Shown here in pieces: positions 37,801 to 52,800 of a stretch of DNA of 64,000 nt. The stretch is from assembly GCF_037038585.1 (NCBI RefSeq), contig NC_092524.1, positions 43,963,001-44,027,000 of the forward strand. The letters are read 5' to 3'. How positions within the stretch are numbered: position 1 is the first letter of the stretch; every line of letters starts with the position of its first letter. Made by a program: the position numbers and the translations under genes. The DNA comes from Patagioenas fasciata (taxonomy: Eukaryota; Chordata; Aves; Columbiformes; Columbidae). The notes beneath the pieces are model-generated. The model worked only from the letters and a program-made list of their open reading frames with translations, did not search any database and was not told the DNA's origin.

Positions 37801-40800
37801 CTGTTTTCCTTGGAAAGATGTGAAGGAGGAGTATACAGGCTTGTTGGGCAGCACAGGGTTGTGAAAGTCTAGGAGCAGCACTGCAGCAATAACCACTACT
37901 TACTTAGCCCATCTTAGCCTTCCAGTTTGTATTGTAGCTAGATGCCATCTAGGAATGCCCTTTCTTAGTCTCTTACTCTAGCTAATCTGTATGTCTAAAA
38001 AAAAAGTCGTTTCCTTGTGAAAAAGGGAGCTTGGTATAATAGATATAAACTTAACACTTTCCCTCCTCCAACTCCCCAGCTCTGATGAAGAGAGAGTTGT
38101 CTCTGTTAGTTCCAGCTTTGAAGTTTGCTATTTTTCAAAACTTGCCTTTGCTCCTGTTTGTAGTTGTGCTAACTGATATTTTTAAAGCAAACTTTGAATT
38201 TTACATGTCCTCAAAGACACTTTAGTTGATTTTTATTGAAGGCTTATCATTCTGTTGTCTTGCCCTTGTCTCATTTCTTCAGGGCTTCTGGGGGGATGGA
38301 AGGAGGAATTGTGTTTTAAGTGGATGTAGTCTGCGAATGTTTCTTAAGAACAATAAAACAATACCAGAAGCTCTCCAGATAGTTTCTATTGCGTTCTAGA
38401 GAGAGATGCTTTTAAGGGAGCACTTAAAGCGATGGTTACAGGAAATTACATGCTTGTCTCAGTGTCTTGACAAATATGAACGTACTCCATGGAAGCATAT
38501 TGCTCCTACAGATGTAAAGTGATTAGCACTGCAAGAAATAAGTCTTAATTAAAATTAGTAATAATAAGAAAAAAAAATGTTGAAGAAAAGGATTCTTTTT
38601 GTTGTTAAATTTGTCATTTGCTTTACTTGCATTCAGCCTTTTTTTTTTTTTTTTCCCAACAGATGCCTAAGAATACAGAAGGTGCGGTTAGAAGTATAAC
38701 TTGCTCTTGAGAGCTGGCACTGTTTCTGTCTTATTCCTTTTGGCACTGTGTATTTAGTAGAGAGGTTTTTATTGACCAGGATATATAATAGCATATTAGG
38801 GATGAATAAAAAAGCCACAAGCTACGCTTACCATCCCAGATGAGAATTTGCCATTTTTAATAGCACTTTATACAGGCTACAACTTATTAAAAAAAGCTAT
38901 TTTAGGTGCTGTTACATTTTAAGTACCATGAGATTTTTTGTCTTTAAACCAGGCTGCCCTAGTTACTGAGTTGGACTGCTTGAATATAGTAGGAAAAGAA
39001 TGACCATGATTTTGAAAGTGTCTAAATACTTCGTGCAGTATGAAAATTTATTGGAAATCTAAAGTGTTGAGACAGGATGGGCCTGTTAGCAAGCGTTTTA
39101 ATATAAAATGAGGAATCTTCCACCTCCAATGATGTAATTTTTCGACTGTAAAGTGATGAGATTTGAAACTAAAACACTTTAGTTTTTCAGCACTGCATAT
39201 TCTCCAATCTGTATGTTGTTTAAGGCCACAGGGAAGAAGTTCCATAACCGGGAAAGTACAGATATATCAGGACTCCACAAGTCTTCATCATTTTATTAAT
39301 CTTACTGGAGAGAGACAGAATAATACGAAACAATTGAAGAGTGACTTAGCATCTGAATTGCCATTCAGCATGAATGATAGGCAGAACATAGACTTCCAGG
39401 GAGAAAGTCAAAGACTTTTGAGTGTGTGCATAGCTGAGGGGAGACTGGTGAGAGTGATGTGTTATTTCAGTATCTACATGAGAGTCAGCTGGCCTCTCAG
39501 ATACCAACGCGTCATAGTCTACTTGCAAAGCAAGTTTAAAATGGAAGACGAAGTCACCTTCCCCTCCAACAGTGGGTGTTGCACCGATCCTCACCCAGGG
39601 TTACAGTTCTAATGTATTTTCTTTTATTTCTAGTCCCTACCCATACACAAACAATAAAATCCATGTTATTTTAAGGAAAAGCTTCTGAGTGAGTTCTTAC
39701 TAAAACATACTTAGCACCAAAAGCAGAGCTGAATACATCTGAACCACCTACTTGAGTTTGAGAATTAAGTGGAAGAACTGTCAGAATCCCAGTGCTTTTT
39801 CCTGTCTGGCATCACAGGGAGGTGCCTTGAAGTTTTAAAGAAGCTTGGTTTTTATAGCACAGAAAAGCCTTAGACAACTCTTTGAGTAATGTGAGTGCCA
39901 CATTCCTTAAATCTGGTCAAGTTAAAAGTTGCCCAGTCAGTTTTGGCATGAGTATTACATTGGACAGCCAACTAAAACTTCCCTCTTTAGTCTGATTTTC
40001 AGTCTTTTTCTGGGATTCAGGATATGGCTTATTTTGAGAACAATATTTTGAAATAAAATAGTCTCTCTTAACAGCCTGATGCTCTCTTCCCCAACCCTTC
40101 ACAGTGTGCTAAGCATTCAACTGATTTTTTTGAAGTTCTACCTTTAAATTTTCTCAAACTGCTTTCAAATAAAACATGTTATAACCTGAAGTAAAACTTT
40201 GTTCACACCATCTTTTCTTTGCTCGTACTAACTGTAATGTGACAAACTGCAGTAGGTCTTTGACTGGGACTTGGGTGTATCATTGTCATACAGATTAATG
40301 CTGCTCCACTGCCTGCTGGTTTTCATATCCAGAGAGAGAGGGCAAGTGTAGTTTTTAGACTTAAAAGCTTGTGGTGATTTCAGGAAGAAGCTATGTGCAG
40401 AAAACTACATACATTGAGAGGTCTGTCTGAGTGGAAGATGTGAGTTAATCAGATCTTCCGAAGTAGCTGTGCTGGCCCTGAAGCTACTCCTTTCACCTTG
40501 TCACCTTTGCAAATTGCAGTGCTCTTTTGCAAAATAATAAAGATGAGACTTGTTCGCTGCTTCCTGCAGTTGGCATAGGAGGCAGCATAAAGCAGTTGAA
40601 TGCCTCTGTTGGAAAAACGTGAATGAGGAAGAAACAAAAGGCTCAGAGTTGTTTATTGCCTAGGAGAACGAGCCGAGGCTGTCTCTGCTTGGTTCCAGAC
40701 CCTCCTTTGCCTTTCTGCAAGAGTTAGAATATTTTGTAGCAAAGTAGCTACTCAGATGGCTACAGCCTCCTTAAGACAGCCCTTTCTCTCAAACACCTGC

Positions 40801-43800
40801 CTGCTTCCGCTGGTTTAGCGCCAGTTCCTGACTGCGTGGCCATCCCTTCTGCATGTCTTCTCCTACTGGGTGGTAACTGGTCAGTTCCACTGTAACTGTA
40901 GAGAGCTAATTCCTGGAGCTGCTGCTGCTATAAAGCCATTTTAGGACACCTCTGTCTTCTGAATATGACTTGACAAAACCTCTTTTTTTTTTTCTTTCGG
41001 GAAGGATGGGAAAGAATCAAGAATTTTGTAGCTTAGTTTTTCTGTTTTCTACTCTAAGAGGAGGCAGTGGAATTAACAACTGATGTTTAGTGACATCGAG
41101 TGTGTCAATGGCAAGTGGCAAAATTTTTGGCCAGCAAGTGGGTATTTATTATAAATTAAATAAATCAGGAATATAAATTAAAACAAAAAGTGTGGAAAGT
41201 TCATTACTCTCGCAGCATTAAACTATATAAAATCAAGTTTCTACAAAATTCTAGACTTTTCATGTTGAGAGGTGTTTCATTAGAAATAGTCATTTTAAGT
41301 GGTCATTAAGATGAACTACAGATATTTCTACATTAATATTTCAGATTCAAAGAACTCTCCCAATAGAACAGGATGAAACCTGTTCTCAAAACCAAGTGTC
41401 GCTTTTTTTTTCTTTTAAATGGATATTAATAAAACAAAACCTTGAATTATATATGACAAATATAACATTGAAGAGTGATTGCTTTCCAGGGGTTGCTCTG
41501 GAGACATGTGCATTTTCAGTGGTGGCTAATAACTCTTCAGGCTTAATGGTGCCTTTCCTCTGCTGTGGTAGACAATGTTTAGTTTTTCTGTTTTACGTAT
41601 TTGTAAGTACACTTTGTATTATCAGTCATGAAATTTAACCTCTTGAAGTCTTACAGTGATTTTTTTTTTTCCTGTTTTGAGGAAGAGAAATTGCTGTTTA
41701 TGGGGTTTCTTCTAGAATTAGATCTAAATTTCTTTGTAGTATATATGGCAATTGATTTATCTTATTCTGCTATAAGATAATATTATAATGGATATTCTAT
41801 TCATGGCTAAAATTCAGTCTTGCTTCAAATTAATTAGAAACAAAATATCCAGTTTATTTGGTTATACATTGCATTGTTCAAAATAAATTACCTTTTTTTA
41901 TTCTTAGAAATGGATGATGAGGACTGTGAAAGAAGAAGAATGGAGTGTTTAGATGAAATGTCCAATCTTGAAAAACAATTTACAGACCTTAAAGATCAGT
42001 AAGTATTTTAATGCTTTATGTGCTTCGTTTGAAGATCCGTTTCATAAGAATATTTTGTGCAGCTGGTTTTTCTTGTCTTTCATATATGTGAATGCTGCTT
42101 TTGGAGGAGAATATGGATTGGGAATTCTGAAATTATTTGCAGGCAGTTGTTCCAGAATACTTTTATTTATTTATCTCTTGATTTATTTATTTTCTGGTTT
42201 TGAAGTGTTATTGATGTGAAGGGCTGGTGTGGGTCTGTCACATCAAAATTCTTAGCAGAACCAAGCAATTGTGATTTTAGGGAAACTTGTGGTTTTATTT
42301 TTTTATTTACTCAGGATCCTTTTCTTGCTTTTATATATATGAGAGAAACTCAAGCACTGTCTTTGCTAAGTAAGAAATCAAGGTTTTTATGCAGGATATC
42401 ACAGCAGCTTTTATAGTTGTTACCTATGAAAGTTTCCTGTGGTTACTGCAAACCAGATACCAATACTAAAAAAATATGAAAATACTGCTAGCTGTCTGTA
42501 GTTGCCATAATATCTACATCAGAAGTAGAGACCTAGTAAGTAGAAGAGACAAAATTAATAGCCACGGTTATTCAAAAGTGAATCTCATTTGCGTTAGAGC
42601 CAGTCTTTTGTATGTGTTTTAGGTTTGACTTTTTTCACATGTGCCCAGACAAGCTAGATGATTGAAAATCTATTCAGTTGTTGTTATGTTCCAGATACAT
42701 GTTTACATTGTGAAGTAGTTCTTTCTACTAGAAAACTGAGACATCTGACTTGCTTTGTGTACCAGGATAATGTGAATTCTGTCTAATAGGGTCCAGAAAG
42801 AATGGCCCAATGAGCAATTTCTTGCTGGAGTGCCTGGAGAAAACTGTTTGCCTTGGTCTTCCTTGTGCTGGGCATGGAGCAAGCTGGGAAATGGAGCCAA
42901 CTGATGAGCATTGGAGCCAGTTGGTACTGACTGGGTTGGTGTTTGGAAAACTGGCAGCTTTTGAGTTCAGTCCTACTCATCTTTCTGTTGGCTAGCTGGG
43001 ATGATGACTGAAAACAGTTTGTGGAAACAAATCTTTAAGGAGTGGATGTGAAGGAATCCCTAATATTCTGTGATTCGGTGGAAGGTGGTCTTGGGAGGAA
43101 GGAAACAAGTCAGTCAAGGCGTTTAGGGAGGTGGTAAGGCTGTGGAGGAAGGTAGTGTTGTGTAGACATTGTTTTTTTGAGAGATTTGGGTGATTGTAGG
43201 GACTGGAAGAACTGCGAAGGTGGGAATAGTGGGAAACAAGCAATAGAATGATGGAAAAAGGATTATAGTGAGGAGCAGCTGTGAGTAGGGAGGTGGTAAA
43301 ATTTGGAAAGAAGAAGAAGATTCCTAAAGAATGAGATGTTTTGTCACTGGATAAGCAGTTTTAGGTCATCAGCTGATGCATGGTACCAAGTGCTTGCAGT
43401 ACCCAGTCCGTAACTGCTGCTCCGATGTAGCTTGGTGCTGTGTGATCAGATCTTTCTGACCCACCTGTTCATGTGTGCTTTACACCTGTGCTTATGTTCC
43501 AGCTAAATAATTCTGTTGTAGCTCTTACTTTAAGCACTATGCGCATAGCATGCTCATTGAAGATTTAGCCCAGCAAATTGGTTTTTGACCAGCTGCAGGC
43601 CATGTCAGTTGACTACAGGACAGATTGAGTGTATCGTACTCTTAAAGTTCACAGGTAAGAAGGAGGAGGTGTTCACTGACTGTTGCTTGGTTAGGTACCT
43701 GTACCTGAACTATGGACTTGTCATTAAGATAAAATTATGAACCGGCACTATATTTAAGTTATCAGTTACAAAGACTGGAGCTTTATTGTGATTGAGATGC

Positions 43801-46800
43801 TTGTCATTGATATTACGTTAAGTGTTTCAAAAGGCAAGCAGATTTCTTCACCTTGTCTGCCAGTTAATATTAGCTTTTACAGAAGGAATTAATTTTAGGT
43901 AAAATGAAAATATTTTAAATACATTTCCTTTTGGCAGAAATGGAAGATATCAATTACAAATTATCCCATGATATTTGTGATAGTATGCAGTGTGTGGATG
44001 CTCACAGGGGATGAAATGAGGGTTGCTTCAATAAGAGCCTGCCTATCTTTTTCCTTGGTTTATGATATGGTGGGAGCAGATACATGAACGTGAAAGTGAA
44101 TGTGTGTTCCTATCCACAAAATGTCTATCTTTCTCTCCCATAATATAAGCCATATTATTCTTATGTATTGTAGCACCCTTTCCTGCCATATTCCATATTG
44201 ATTCACCACTTACTCCATCTTAATCCTATTAACAGCTGTGTGATTTTTGTTTTTTTCCTTCTTCCTTAGATATGGAGGTACATGTCACTTTATCTTTACT
44301 TTCTACACTTCTGATTGTCTGCATGTTTTTTCCAGAAAGGCTTAATAGACAGGAGGAATATTGTTCAAAAATAAAATATGTATTGGAAAATTCAAATGGT
44401 AACAAATATTAACCTTGCTTTAGTGGGTGTTCCATGGTATTAACACAGAGGTGGAGAAATAATTCTTTTAAAAATATTTCTTCTAACTTGTGTTTGCTTT
44501 TAAATAAAAGACATTTTTTAAATTTCTGTTATTTTAAGACTTTACAAAGAAAGATTAAGCCAGGTGGATGCAAAACTACAAGAGGTCATAGCTGGAAAAG
44601 CACCTGAATATTTGGAACCATTGGCAGCTTTACAAGAGAATATGCAAATCCGCACCAAGGTGGCAGGTAGGCATGTAAAATGACTATTCCTGTTTCAACA
44701 GTATAAAATTGCTATGTGTTTTGTGAGTTTGTTTTTTTTTTTTTCTCTTTCCCCTTAGAATTGTTAAAGGAGCATGTTTTAAAGTTAGAAATACTGTGGC
44801 ATGGTTTTAAATGTAAAATATTTTTCAAGTCAAAATGAATAGCTTGTTTACCTCTTTGCACAGGTTGCCTGATAACATCACACTAAAATATTAATATGCC
44901 TTTAAAATGTTTCATTTAATGGCTGTCTGTCTGTGTGTAGTAAGCACAAAATTACTGAATTAACATCATGGTTTTTATTAGTCAGAAGATTTGGGATCAA
45001 GTCTGCGCAGTGGTCGCTGTTGAAATGAAGAGATACGTAAGTGCTATCTCTTGAAGTGTCTGCCAGATCATCTTAGATGATCATGTTTTTCCTGCTCTTG
45101 TAGTCTATATATTTTCTACTCCTCTGCTCCCATCCTCCTGTTCCATATGGGGAAGGAGGAAAACTCTTGTCCTTCGCAGCTTTTATCTAAGCTGCGTTTT
45201 AATTATTAAAACTAATGGTCAGATGGACTTGTATGCTCACAGAAGCAGCAGACAAGAACTTTTATCTTCTTCTGTGATGCAACCATGTAGTCATATGGAA
45301 TGTGGTAGTATGATAGGAAGACAATGTTCTGTATTTCCCTTTTGTAAATTCTTTTTGTGTTACGGCTTGACTTCTGTAGGAGTAATTCAGCTGTGAAGGT
45401 GTTACCTAACACAGGCTGTCAGAGAGCCAAAAGGCAGACAGTTGTGATCTCTTCAGCCAGAGAAGCTATGCCAATGTCTTTTCTACCAAATTCAGCAGAA
45501 GCATGGTGCCAGCAACCTGGAAAATGGTTTTGATAAAACTAGCGCTACTTTCAGTGCTACTTAGTATGTCTTTGTTGGTACTTCTGAGTTCTGGCTATGA
45601 AGAGAATTTGAAATCTTTTGGTCTGTTGCATTTTTCTTCCTCCTAGTCTTCTCCATGACACTTTTCCTCAGCTTGTGAGCCAGAATTTTCTGGGTTTTCG
45701 GATCTTAACCCAAATTTACTTGCCTAGTCCAAAATAGTCTACTTGGGCTTCACAGGTTCACAGGTGCACTTGCAGAAGGTTTGATATGAAAGCAACCTTA
45801 ATCCGGGGTTTTGATTTTCAGTTCTAAATGTAGCTGTCTGTCAGTACTTTCATGTAGGTGGGCATGGATAGGCAGAATATTACCAATTCTGCTGATTTGT
45901 CTTCATCAGCACTGGAGATCTATGTTTTAGTGTAGAAAGAGCCCAGGGTAAAAACTACAAGTTTCCTTGAAGTTGAGACTAGAAATCAGGATTGTGGTTG
46001 TATTGTTGTTTTTTTGTTGTTGTTGTGGTTTGTTTGTTTTTAATTTTCCTTTTCCTCGACTGAAGGAGAATGATAACATTGTTAGAAAGAAAACAAGAAA
46101 CTGCAGAACAAGCTTATTTGCTCTGTTTGAGAGCCTTGACAGAACTGGGTAGTAGCAGGACTTGAGCTCCAGCAGGTAGCCCTTAAGGAGCCACTTTACC
46201 TGAGAGGGAAGGGGTTAGGAAAAAACAAACAAAAATCAAAACCCAAACAAACAACAACAAAAAGCTGAACTATGTTTAGCCAAACTGTGGATATAATTGC
46301 ATATGTGTTAGAAAAGAAACTTGTCTTTAGATTATTTCTAAGACACTGACTACTATAGCACTATTCACACAAAATGTGGATCCTTACTTTTTCAGCAAGT
46401 CAGGAATACAATTGTTTCTTCTAGAAGTATTCATACCTAAACTGCTTATTTCAGGCAAATAAGCTGTGATTATAAATTGGTAAACCTAGATAGGCCAATC
46501 ATCCGTAAATATTCAAACAAAACCCAAACCAACAAAAACCCAACATAACATATTGATATAAGAAAAGAACATTTTGAATTCTAGATCAAAAGTGACTTCA
46601 GAGAGGAAAGATGATTGACATAATACTTTGCCGTTTGCTTTTCAGACAAATTGGTGGTAACGGTGTTGTTCCTCTTGTACTGTATGAATTCATAGTGAAC
46701 TGCATTCTAAGGGAAGTTGTTTTGGGCAGTTCTTCAGTTACTAGAGAACACCAGTGTGTGTGCAAATTTAAATCCTCTAGATGGTAATCTGGAACAATTT

Positions 46801-49800
46801 TTTTGTGTTGAATGCATTTAATATATTAAATCAAGTTCAATCTATGCTTGCCAAATAGTACGTTTCAGATAGCTTTCAGCTTTAGTAGACACGTTTTCAG
46901 AAATGTATGAGAAATGCTTCTAATACTCAGAAGCACTATCCTTTGTATCGCAAGGTGACTAATCTAAGAATGGAATGGTCTTGTTAATTGGTGTGGTTCA
47001 TTAAGGTCAAAATAAATAACCACTCACCCCAACGAGGAGGTGAGGTGCTCTCAGTCCCAGGAAGTCTCCTTAGATGGCGTCCAGGTCTAAGGGGAGGGCT
47101 CCAGTTCACAGACTCGCTGCTCTGAGATGACCACTCCAAGGGGGTCTTCAGCAGGGACCCTGTTTCATAGCGTGGTCAGATCTGGCCGTGGTCATTACGA
47201 CGTGGTACAGAAGCTTCGCAGCTTCTCCGGGCACCTCCTTTGTTAAGGACCCTGTCAGTCGACTGAGGGTCCCACCCCTCCTGCCCCACCAGCCAGGTGG
47301 AGGTGAAGTCACCCTGCCCTAGGGTAGGGGAGGATGTGACTGTCAGCACCTTGGGTGTGTAGGTGGGGACAGGCACAGTGGGGCACAAAAGGTGCTAAAG
47401 AGCCATCAACTGCCCCATTGAAGGCTCCGGATCTCAGGTGTTTGTGCAACTGCCACAGTCATGCATTATAAAGTAAGCCTTATTCCAAATATTAATTTGT
47501 AAAAACTTGTGCTTTCGTTCAGTTTTCTAGCTATTTAACTCCTCCAAACATCATGTAAAACTAATTAGAAAATAGCAGAAGCTGTTTTGTACTTCATGTA
47601 TTTGAAGACTGAGGATATCTAGGGTAGTTTGATCAGAAGTAGGAAACAGACCTATTTTTGTAACCTTAGTGTGACAACTGGTATAATTTTTTGACTGATA
47701 GGGGAAAAAAGTGAAAATAGCATTTATTTTTCTTCAGATATTCAAAGAATTAAGAGATTACTTGTTCTTTGTGGGTTTGTGTGGCATTTTTTGGTTGGTT
47801 GGTTGGTGTTTGGTTTTTTTTGGTTTTTTTTTTTACTTTGTAAAGCTGCCAGCCGCTGTAAGTACCTAATATAATATATTTGTATGTTCCAATGTTTCTG
47901 TTTTGGGACTTGCAGGCAATCTTAAAAGAAAATTCTGAAATCAGGTATTACCTAAAGAAAATAATATTGCTGTAATTTGTCTGATTACAGGTATCTACAG
48001 AGAGCTTTGTCTGGAATCTGTGAAGAACAAGTATGAATGTGAAATTCAAGCCTCTCGACAGCACTGTGAGGTTGTGCCAGCTATTTTGCATTGATAACTA
48101 ATCTCATCTATCTTTACTGTGTGTCATGCTTGCCAAGTTCAGTACATTTTTTTTTTATTACTGTTATTTTTCTCTTTTAATGCAGTTTTCTTGTGATACT
48201 TAAGCCCATGTAAGAGGTTGTTCAAAGCATATAAACTTAGCTTTATATTAGTTTGGCTTTGCATATAGCTAGTGTTTCTTATTTTCTGTTGACAGGTTCT
48301 TATTAATAGATTCCCACATGATTTTTTTACCTTTGTTATAAAAAGATTACCAAGAACGGTAGCTAAAGTAGATGATATAAATGTACCAAAAGCACCTTAC
48401 ATTTTAATAATAACATTAACAACAATAATAATGTCTATTTTAAAATGCCTTGGACAGCTATTGATAAGAGTTGTGATTTCAAAAGCAGTTACAGGAAAAA
48501 TACCTTTCTCCCCTTGAACATAAACATTCCTGTTTAAGCATCTAAATGATGGCTGCTGTAGTACAAATACTCGAGTACCTGTGTGTCTGCTGCTGTAACA
48601 GCTGCTTAGATCCTGAGGTTTACATTATAGTCTTCCTCAGCCACCTGCTACAGTTGCTTAAGTGTGTTTTAGCTTCTGAGTGGTTCACTGTATTCCTGAA
48701 GTCCGTGGCTCCTACGATAAAGCAAGAATGTGCACAAGTACTTTTAGAAAAATGTCCCGTTTTCTTGATGCCTTGAGAAGGAACAAGGTGTAATGAGGGA
48801 CTACTCATTATTGACTGTGTTCGCTTCCTGTGATCCCAAGGTTGGACAGAATCCGTGATTGAATGATTTGCGTTGGCTGTCTGTTATTCCTCTTTAAGGT
48901 GGTCCGTTTCCTTTGTTTTGCTGTAATGTTTCTGTTGTGAAATCTTCAGGATTCAAATATTCACCATCAAAGAAGAGTCTCTTGGGGGTAAAACTCTTTA
49001 AAGTCAGCGATTCTGTTTGTAGAATTGCTGTTCCACTGGAATATCACCATTCAGCAAGAATGCCTCTGATGCCTGTAGCAGCTTTTCATGCTTCATTTGT
49101 CACCAAGTGCTTGCAGCAAAATAGATATCTAAACACAAACACTATTTCATTTTAAAAAGGAATTTTTAAATGGTCTCAAAACACATACCACTCATTTGAT
49201 GTTTCAGTAACATGTAAGAGGCTTCTGCTTTTTCAGTTCTATTGGAAGTTTTTTTATATAATTAGGGATTAAAAATATATGAAAGGAGGTCTTTGGAATT
49301 TAAATACTTTGTAACTTAAAGGTAATGGTAAACATGACAGTTGGTAGAAGAGGGTTCTTTGTGTTTGTGTATTCCTGAACTGTTTGCCTCACTCCATAAT
49401 ACTAGGTTGAAGGTTGGTAAAGGTAAGTTTCTGTTAGTCTGCTGTATGGGGCCGGGAGCAGTTGGGGTGCAGACAGGCTCTTAGGACTGCAGCTTCTAGC
49501 AGAAACGTGGTAGCAAATAGCTGGGCATGGTGACTTGGGCTGCTTAAGCTGTTTGAGTAAGTCCAAGCCCTCCGCTTTCCGCAGTTGTTAGAGGATTTTC
49601 AGTGAAAAATAACTTTAAGCTTCCTACTATGTGTTGTAGGACATGTACAAGCTTATAAAAGAACAGTACACTTATTTCCTTGAGGCTTGGAATTCAGTTT
49701 AATTCCAAGTTACTAGTTTAGAGAGTTTAGTGTTTTTTAATACTACCTTTACAAGGGCAACTGATCTGTATACTGTGTGATTTTTGGTATCAGTCCTATG

Positions 49801-52800
49801 TGGTGGACTGTAGTTGAGAGAAGTTTACTACAAAGTTGATTTTCTTGTTCTGAAACACTTAAGAGATGGAAGAGAGTCTAGACTGCACAAAACATTGCAG
49901 AAAATTCACATCAGAGTATATTTTTGTTTGTTTTTCCATATGAAAGGTGTTAATGAGATATCTAACACTGAAGGTGTTATGTTCATCTCTTAATATTCAG
50001 ACCAGAAATTGCCTTTTAAAAGGAGGAACTAGATATCTTTTCTAAAGCAGTGTTTTAAGTGTTTCTTACAGCATTAAAGTAGACAATTTTGCTTTCATAA
50101 CTACCTAGGTTATTTTATGTGCTCCATAAATTCTTTTTTCTGTGGGAAGGTATTTTTCAGATCTATGAAAACAGACAGTTATAAATACTGTGATAATAGA
50201 TGATAATTCTTTAAAAGCGACTGCAGGTTAATAAATATTGAAGGCAGCTTAATAAAACCTTTACATGAAAACATAGAATCATGGAATCATAGTATCATAT
50301 TGGTTGGAAGAAACTCTCAAGATCATGGAGTCCAGCTGTTATCCTAACACTGGCACTAAACCATGTCCCTAAGAACCTCATCTAAACATCTTTCAAACAC
50401 CTTCAGGGATGGTGACTCAACCACTTTGCTGGGCAGCCTGTTCCAATGCCTGACAACTCTTTCCGTAAAGAAATTTTTCCTAATATCCAATCTAAGCCTC
50501 TCCTGGAGCAACCTGAGGCCATTTCCTCTCATCCTGTCACTTGCTATTTGGGAGAAGAGACCAACACTCTCCATGCTACAACCTCTCAGATTAGCTTTTC
50601 TGATTTGTAATGAAAGAGGGTGTGGAGGTCGCTACTTTACAGTTATTCATTGTGAATAAATCTTTGCTATCCAAAAGGAAAATACTGTGTTTGTGTCAAA
50701 ATACAAACAGTTATTCTGAAGATCTAGCTGCATGCATTCCTATACTTAGTTATTCTTGGTACTGATGTTTGATAACTATACTTATGCCGAGTGGGTGTGC
50801 TGTCTTTAAGAAGGATCTCATGCTAAGAAAGTGGATAGAGAGAAATGTCATATGCTTTATGGCTTCTGAAATATTTTCCCCTAAAGCTACTCTTTATCTT
50901 CCTTCTGCTGAGGCTTTACCTTCTTGTCAGATACATTTAGATGATAGAATTTAGTCATGTAAAATGTGTAATTTCTTACTTTTTTTAGAGTGAGAAGCTT
51001 TTATTGTACGATACTGTACAGAGTGAACTAGAAGAGAAGATTAGAAGACTTGAAGAAGACAGACATAGCATTGACATTACCTCAGGTGGATGGAAATTCA
51101 GAGTTGTTAGCATGATTTTTGGGGTTTTTTTGATGTTGCTTGTTTTTTTTTTTTTTTTTTAACAAAAAAGACTTCTAGTAGCTCCTGATGAGTTAGTTAA
51201 CTGTACACAGTATGTCTGGTGATTTTTGGATTATCCAGTAGAATGCCATTCAGCTGTAGACTTTGGGTGGGGGAATGAATTTAAGCCTAAACCAAACTTT
51301 GGTCTAATAATTGTCAGCATCTCTTGTGTATTTTGAGAGTATTTATCTATATGACTATATATTATAACACTTAAATTCTGTTCAGAAACAGGATCTCACT
51401 AGAATATGGGTTATTTTTTGGTTTTCGGAAAATGTTTTCTGCTGTAAAAAGAGCAAAACATAACTGTTTCTGATTCATAGCATATTCTTATTATATCTTT
51501 TCAGAATTATGGAATGATGAGCTACAGTCCAGGAAGAAAAGGAAGGATCCATTTAGTCCAGATAAGAAGAAACCTGTTGTTGTATCAGATATCCTTTTAC
51601 AGAAATCACTGTTCTTTCTGGTACTACTATTTTATCGCTAGTCTTATTACATATGTCATTAATAACAGGTTGAAGGGATAATATGTTCTCAAATATGTTC
51701 TCAAAATTTAGTTTTGCAGGGCAGATGTTACTCTAACTCAAGTTAGAGAAACCATGTTGACACATCTCATTATGAAAACTGAAATTAAAATTCTCTTATC
51801 TAATTACTAGTTTCATATAGATAATATTTCTATAGGTTGATTTTTCCGACTCTACAAGGCAAAGCAGAAAAAAGTTAGGCATTATGTTTGCAAAGTACTA
51901 CTTGACTTGTATAACTGCTGGTGTCATCTTTCTCCAGAGAAAGGAGGAGATGCCCTTGCAGACTGAATGTTCTTTCTGCTCCTACCCCCAGCCCAATATT
52001 TTCATAGGCTAGAGGTGTGATGTCTTAGAATTTGTCAGAATCATAGAAGTTGGTCTCTTTTAGGTAGTCTCTAAGTATTAACATTATATGGTATAAAGGC
52101 CATGTTTTATTGCTAAGCTGCTGCAAAAGATCCTGCTGCTTTCACAAGATTTTACAACATTAGAAGGTGGGAAGGAAGAAGTTTCTGAAAAAACTGTCAT
52201 CATTGGGTCAGCCTCCTTCAGCATGGTTAATTCACTGAAACACATCCCAGGTGGATGATTTGTCCTAATAATGACTGTTCTTCCATTAGGGTGTGTCATA
52301 AATTCGGTTTAGTAGAGAAGTTTTTAACTAGTACTTAGAAGCCAAATGATATTAATCAATGCAGGTACAAGTGGCTTCATTAGTTCTCGGTGACAACCAA
52401 ATATAGGACAAGGGGTAATGGGTACAAACTGGAACACAAGAGGTTCCACTTAAATTTGAGGAGAAACTTCTTCTCAGTGAGGGTGACAGAACACTGGAAC
52501 AGGCTGCCCAGGGAGGTTGTGGAGTCTCCTACTCTGGAGACATTCAAGACCTGCCTGGACGCCTTCCTGTGTAACCTCATCTAGGTGTTCCTGCTCCGGC
52601 AGGGGGATTGGACTAGATGATCTTTCGAGGTCCTTTCCAATCCCTAACATTCTGTGATTCTGTGATTCTAACTCCTTTTAGGAATTTCAGTGCCAGGTTG
52701 TGTGGGAGTATATTTCCTTTAGCTCTCAGTCATCCTTGTCTTCAGGTTGTCTATAAAAATGGCATCAGATTCAGTGAATTATGAGCTACCTTGCCATTTT

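Noticed and set aside
39163-39612. 149-codon plus-strand ORF in BRMS1L intron 1
   Set aside because: No family resemblance, no promoter or splice context, and it lies wholly within an intron. Probably chance.
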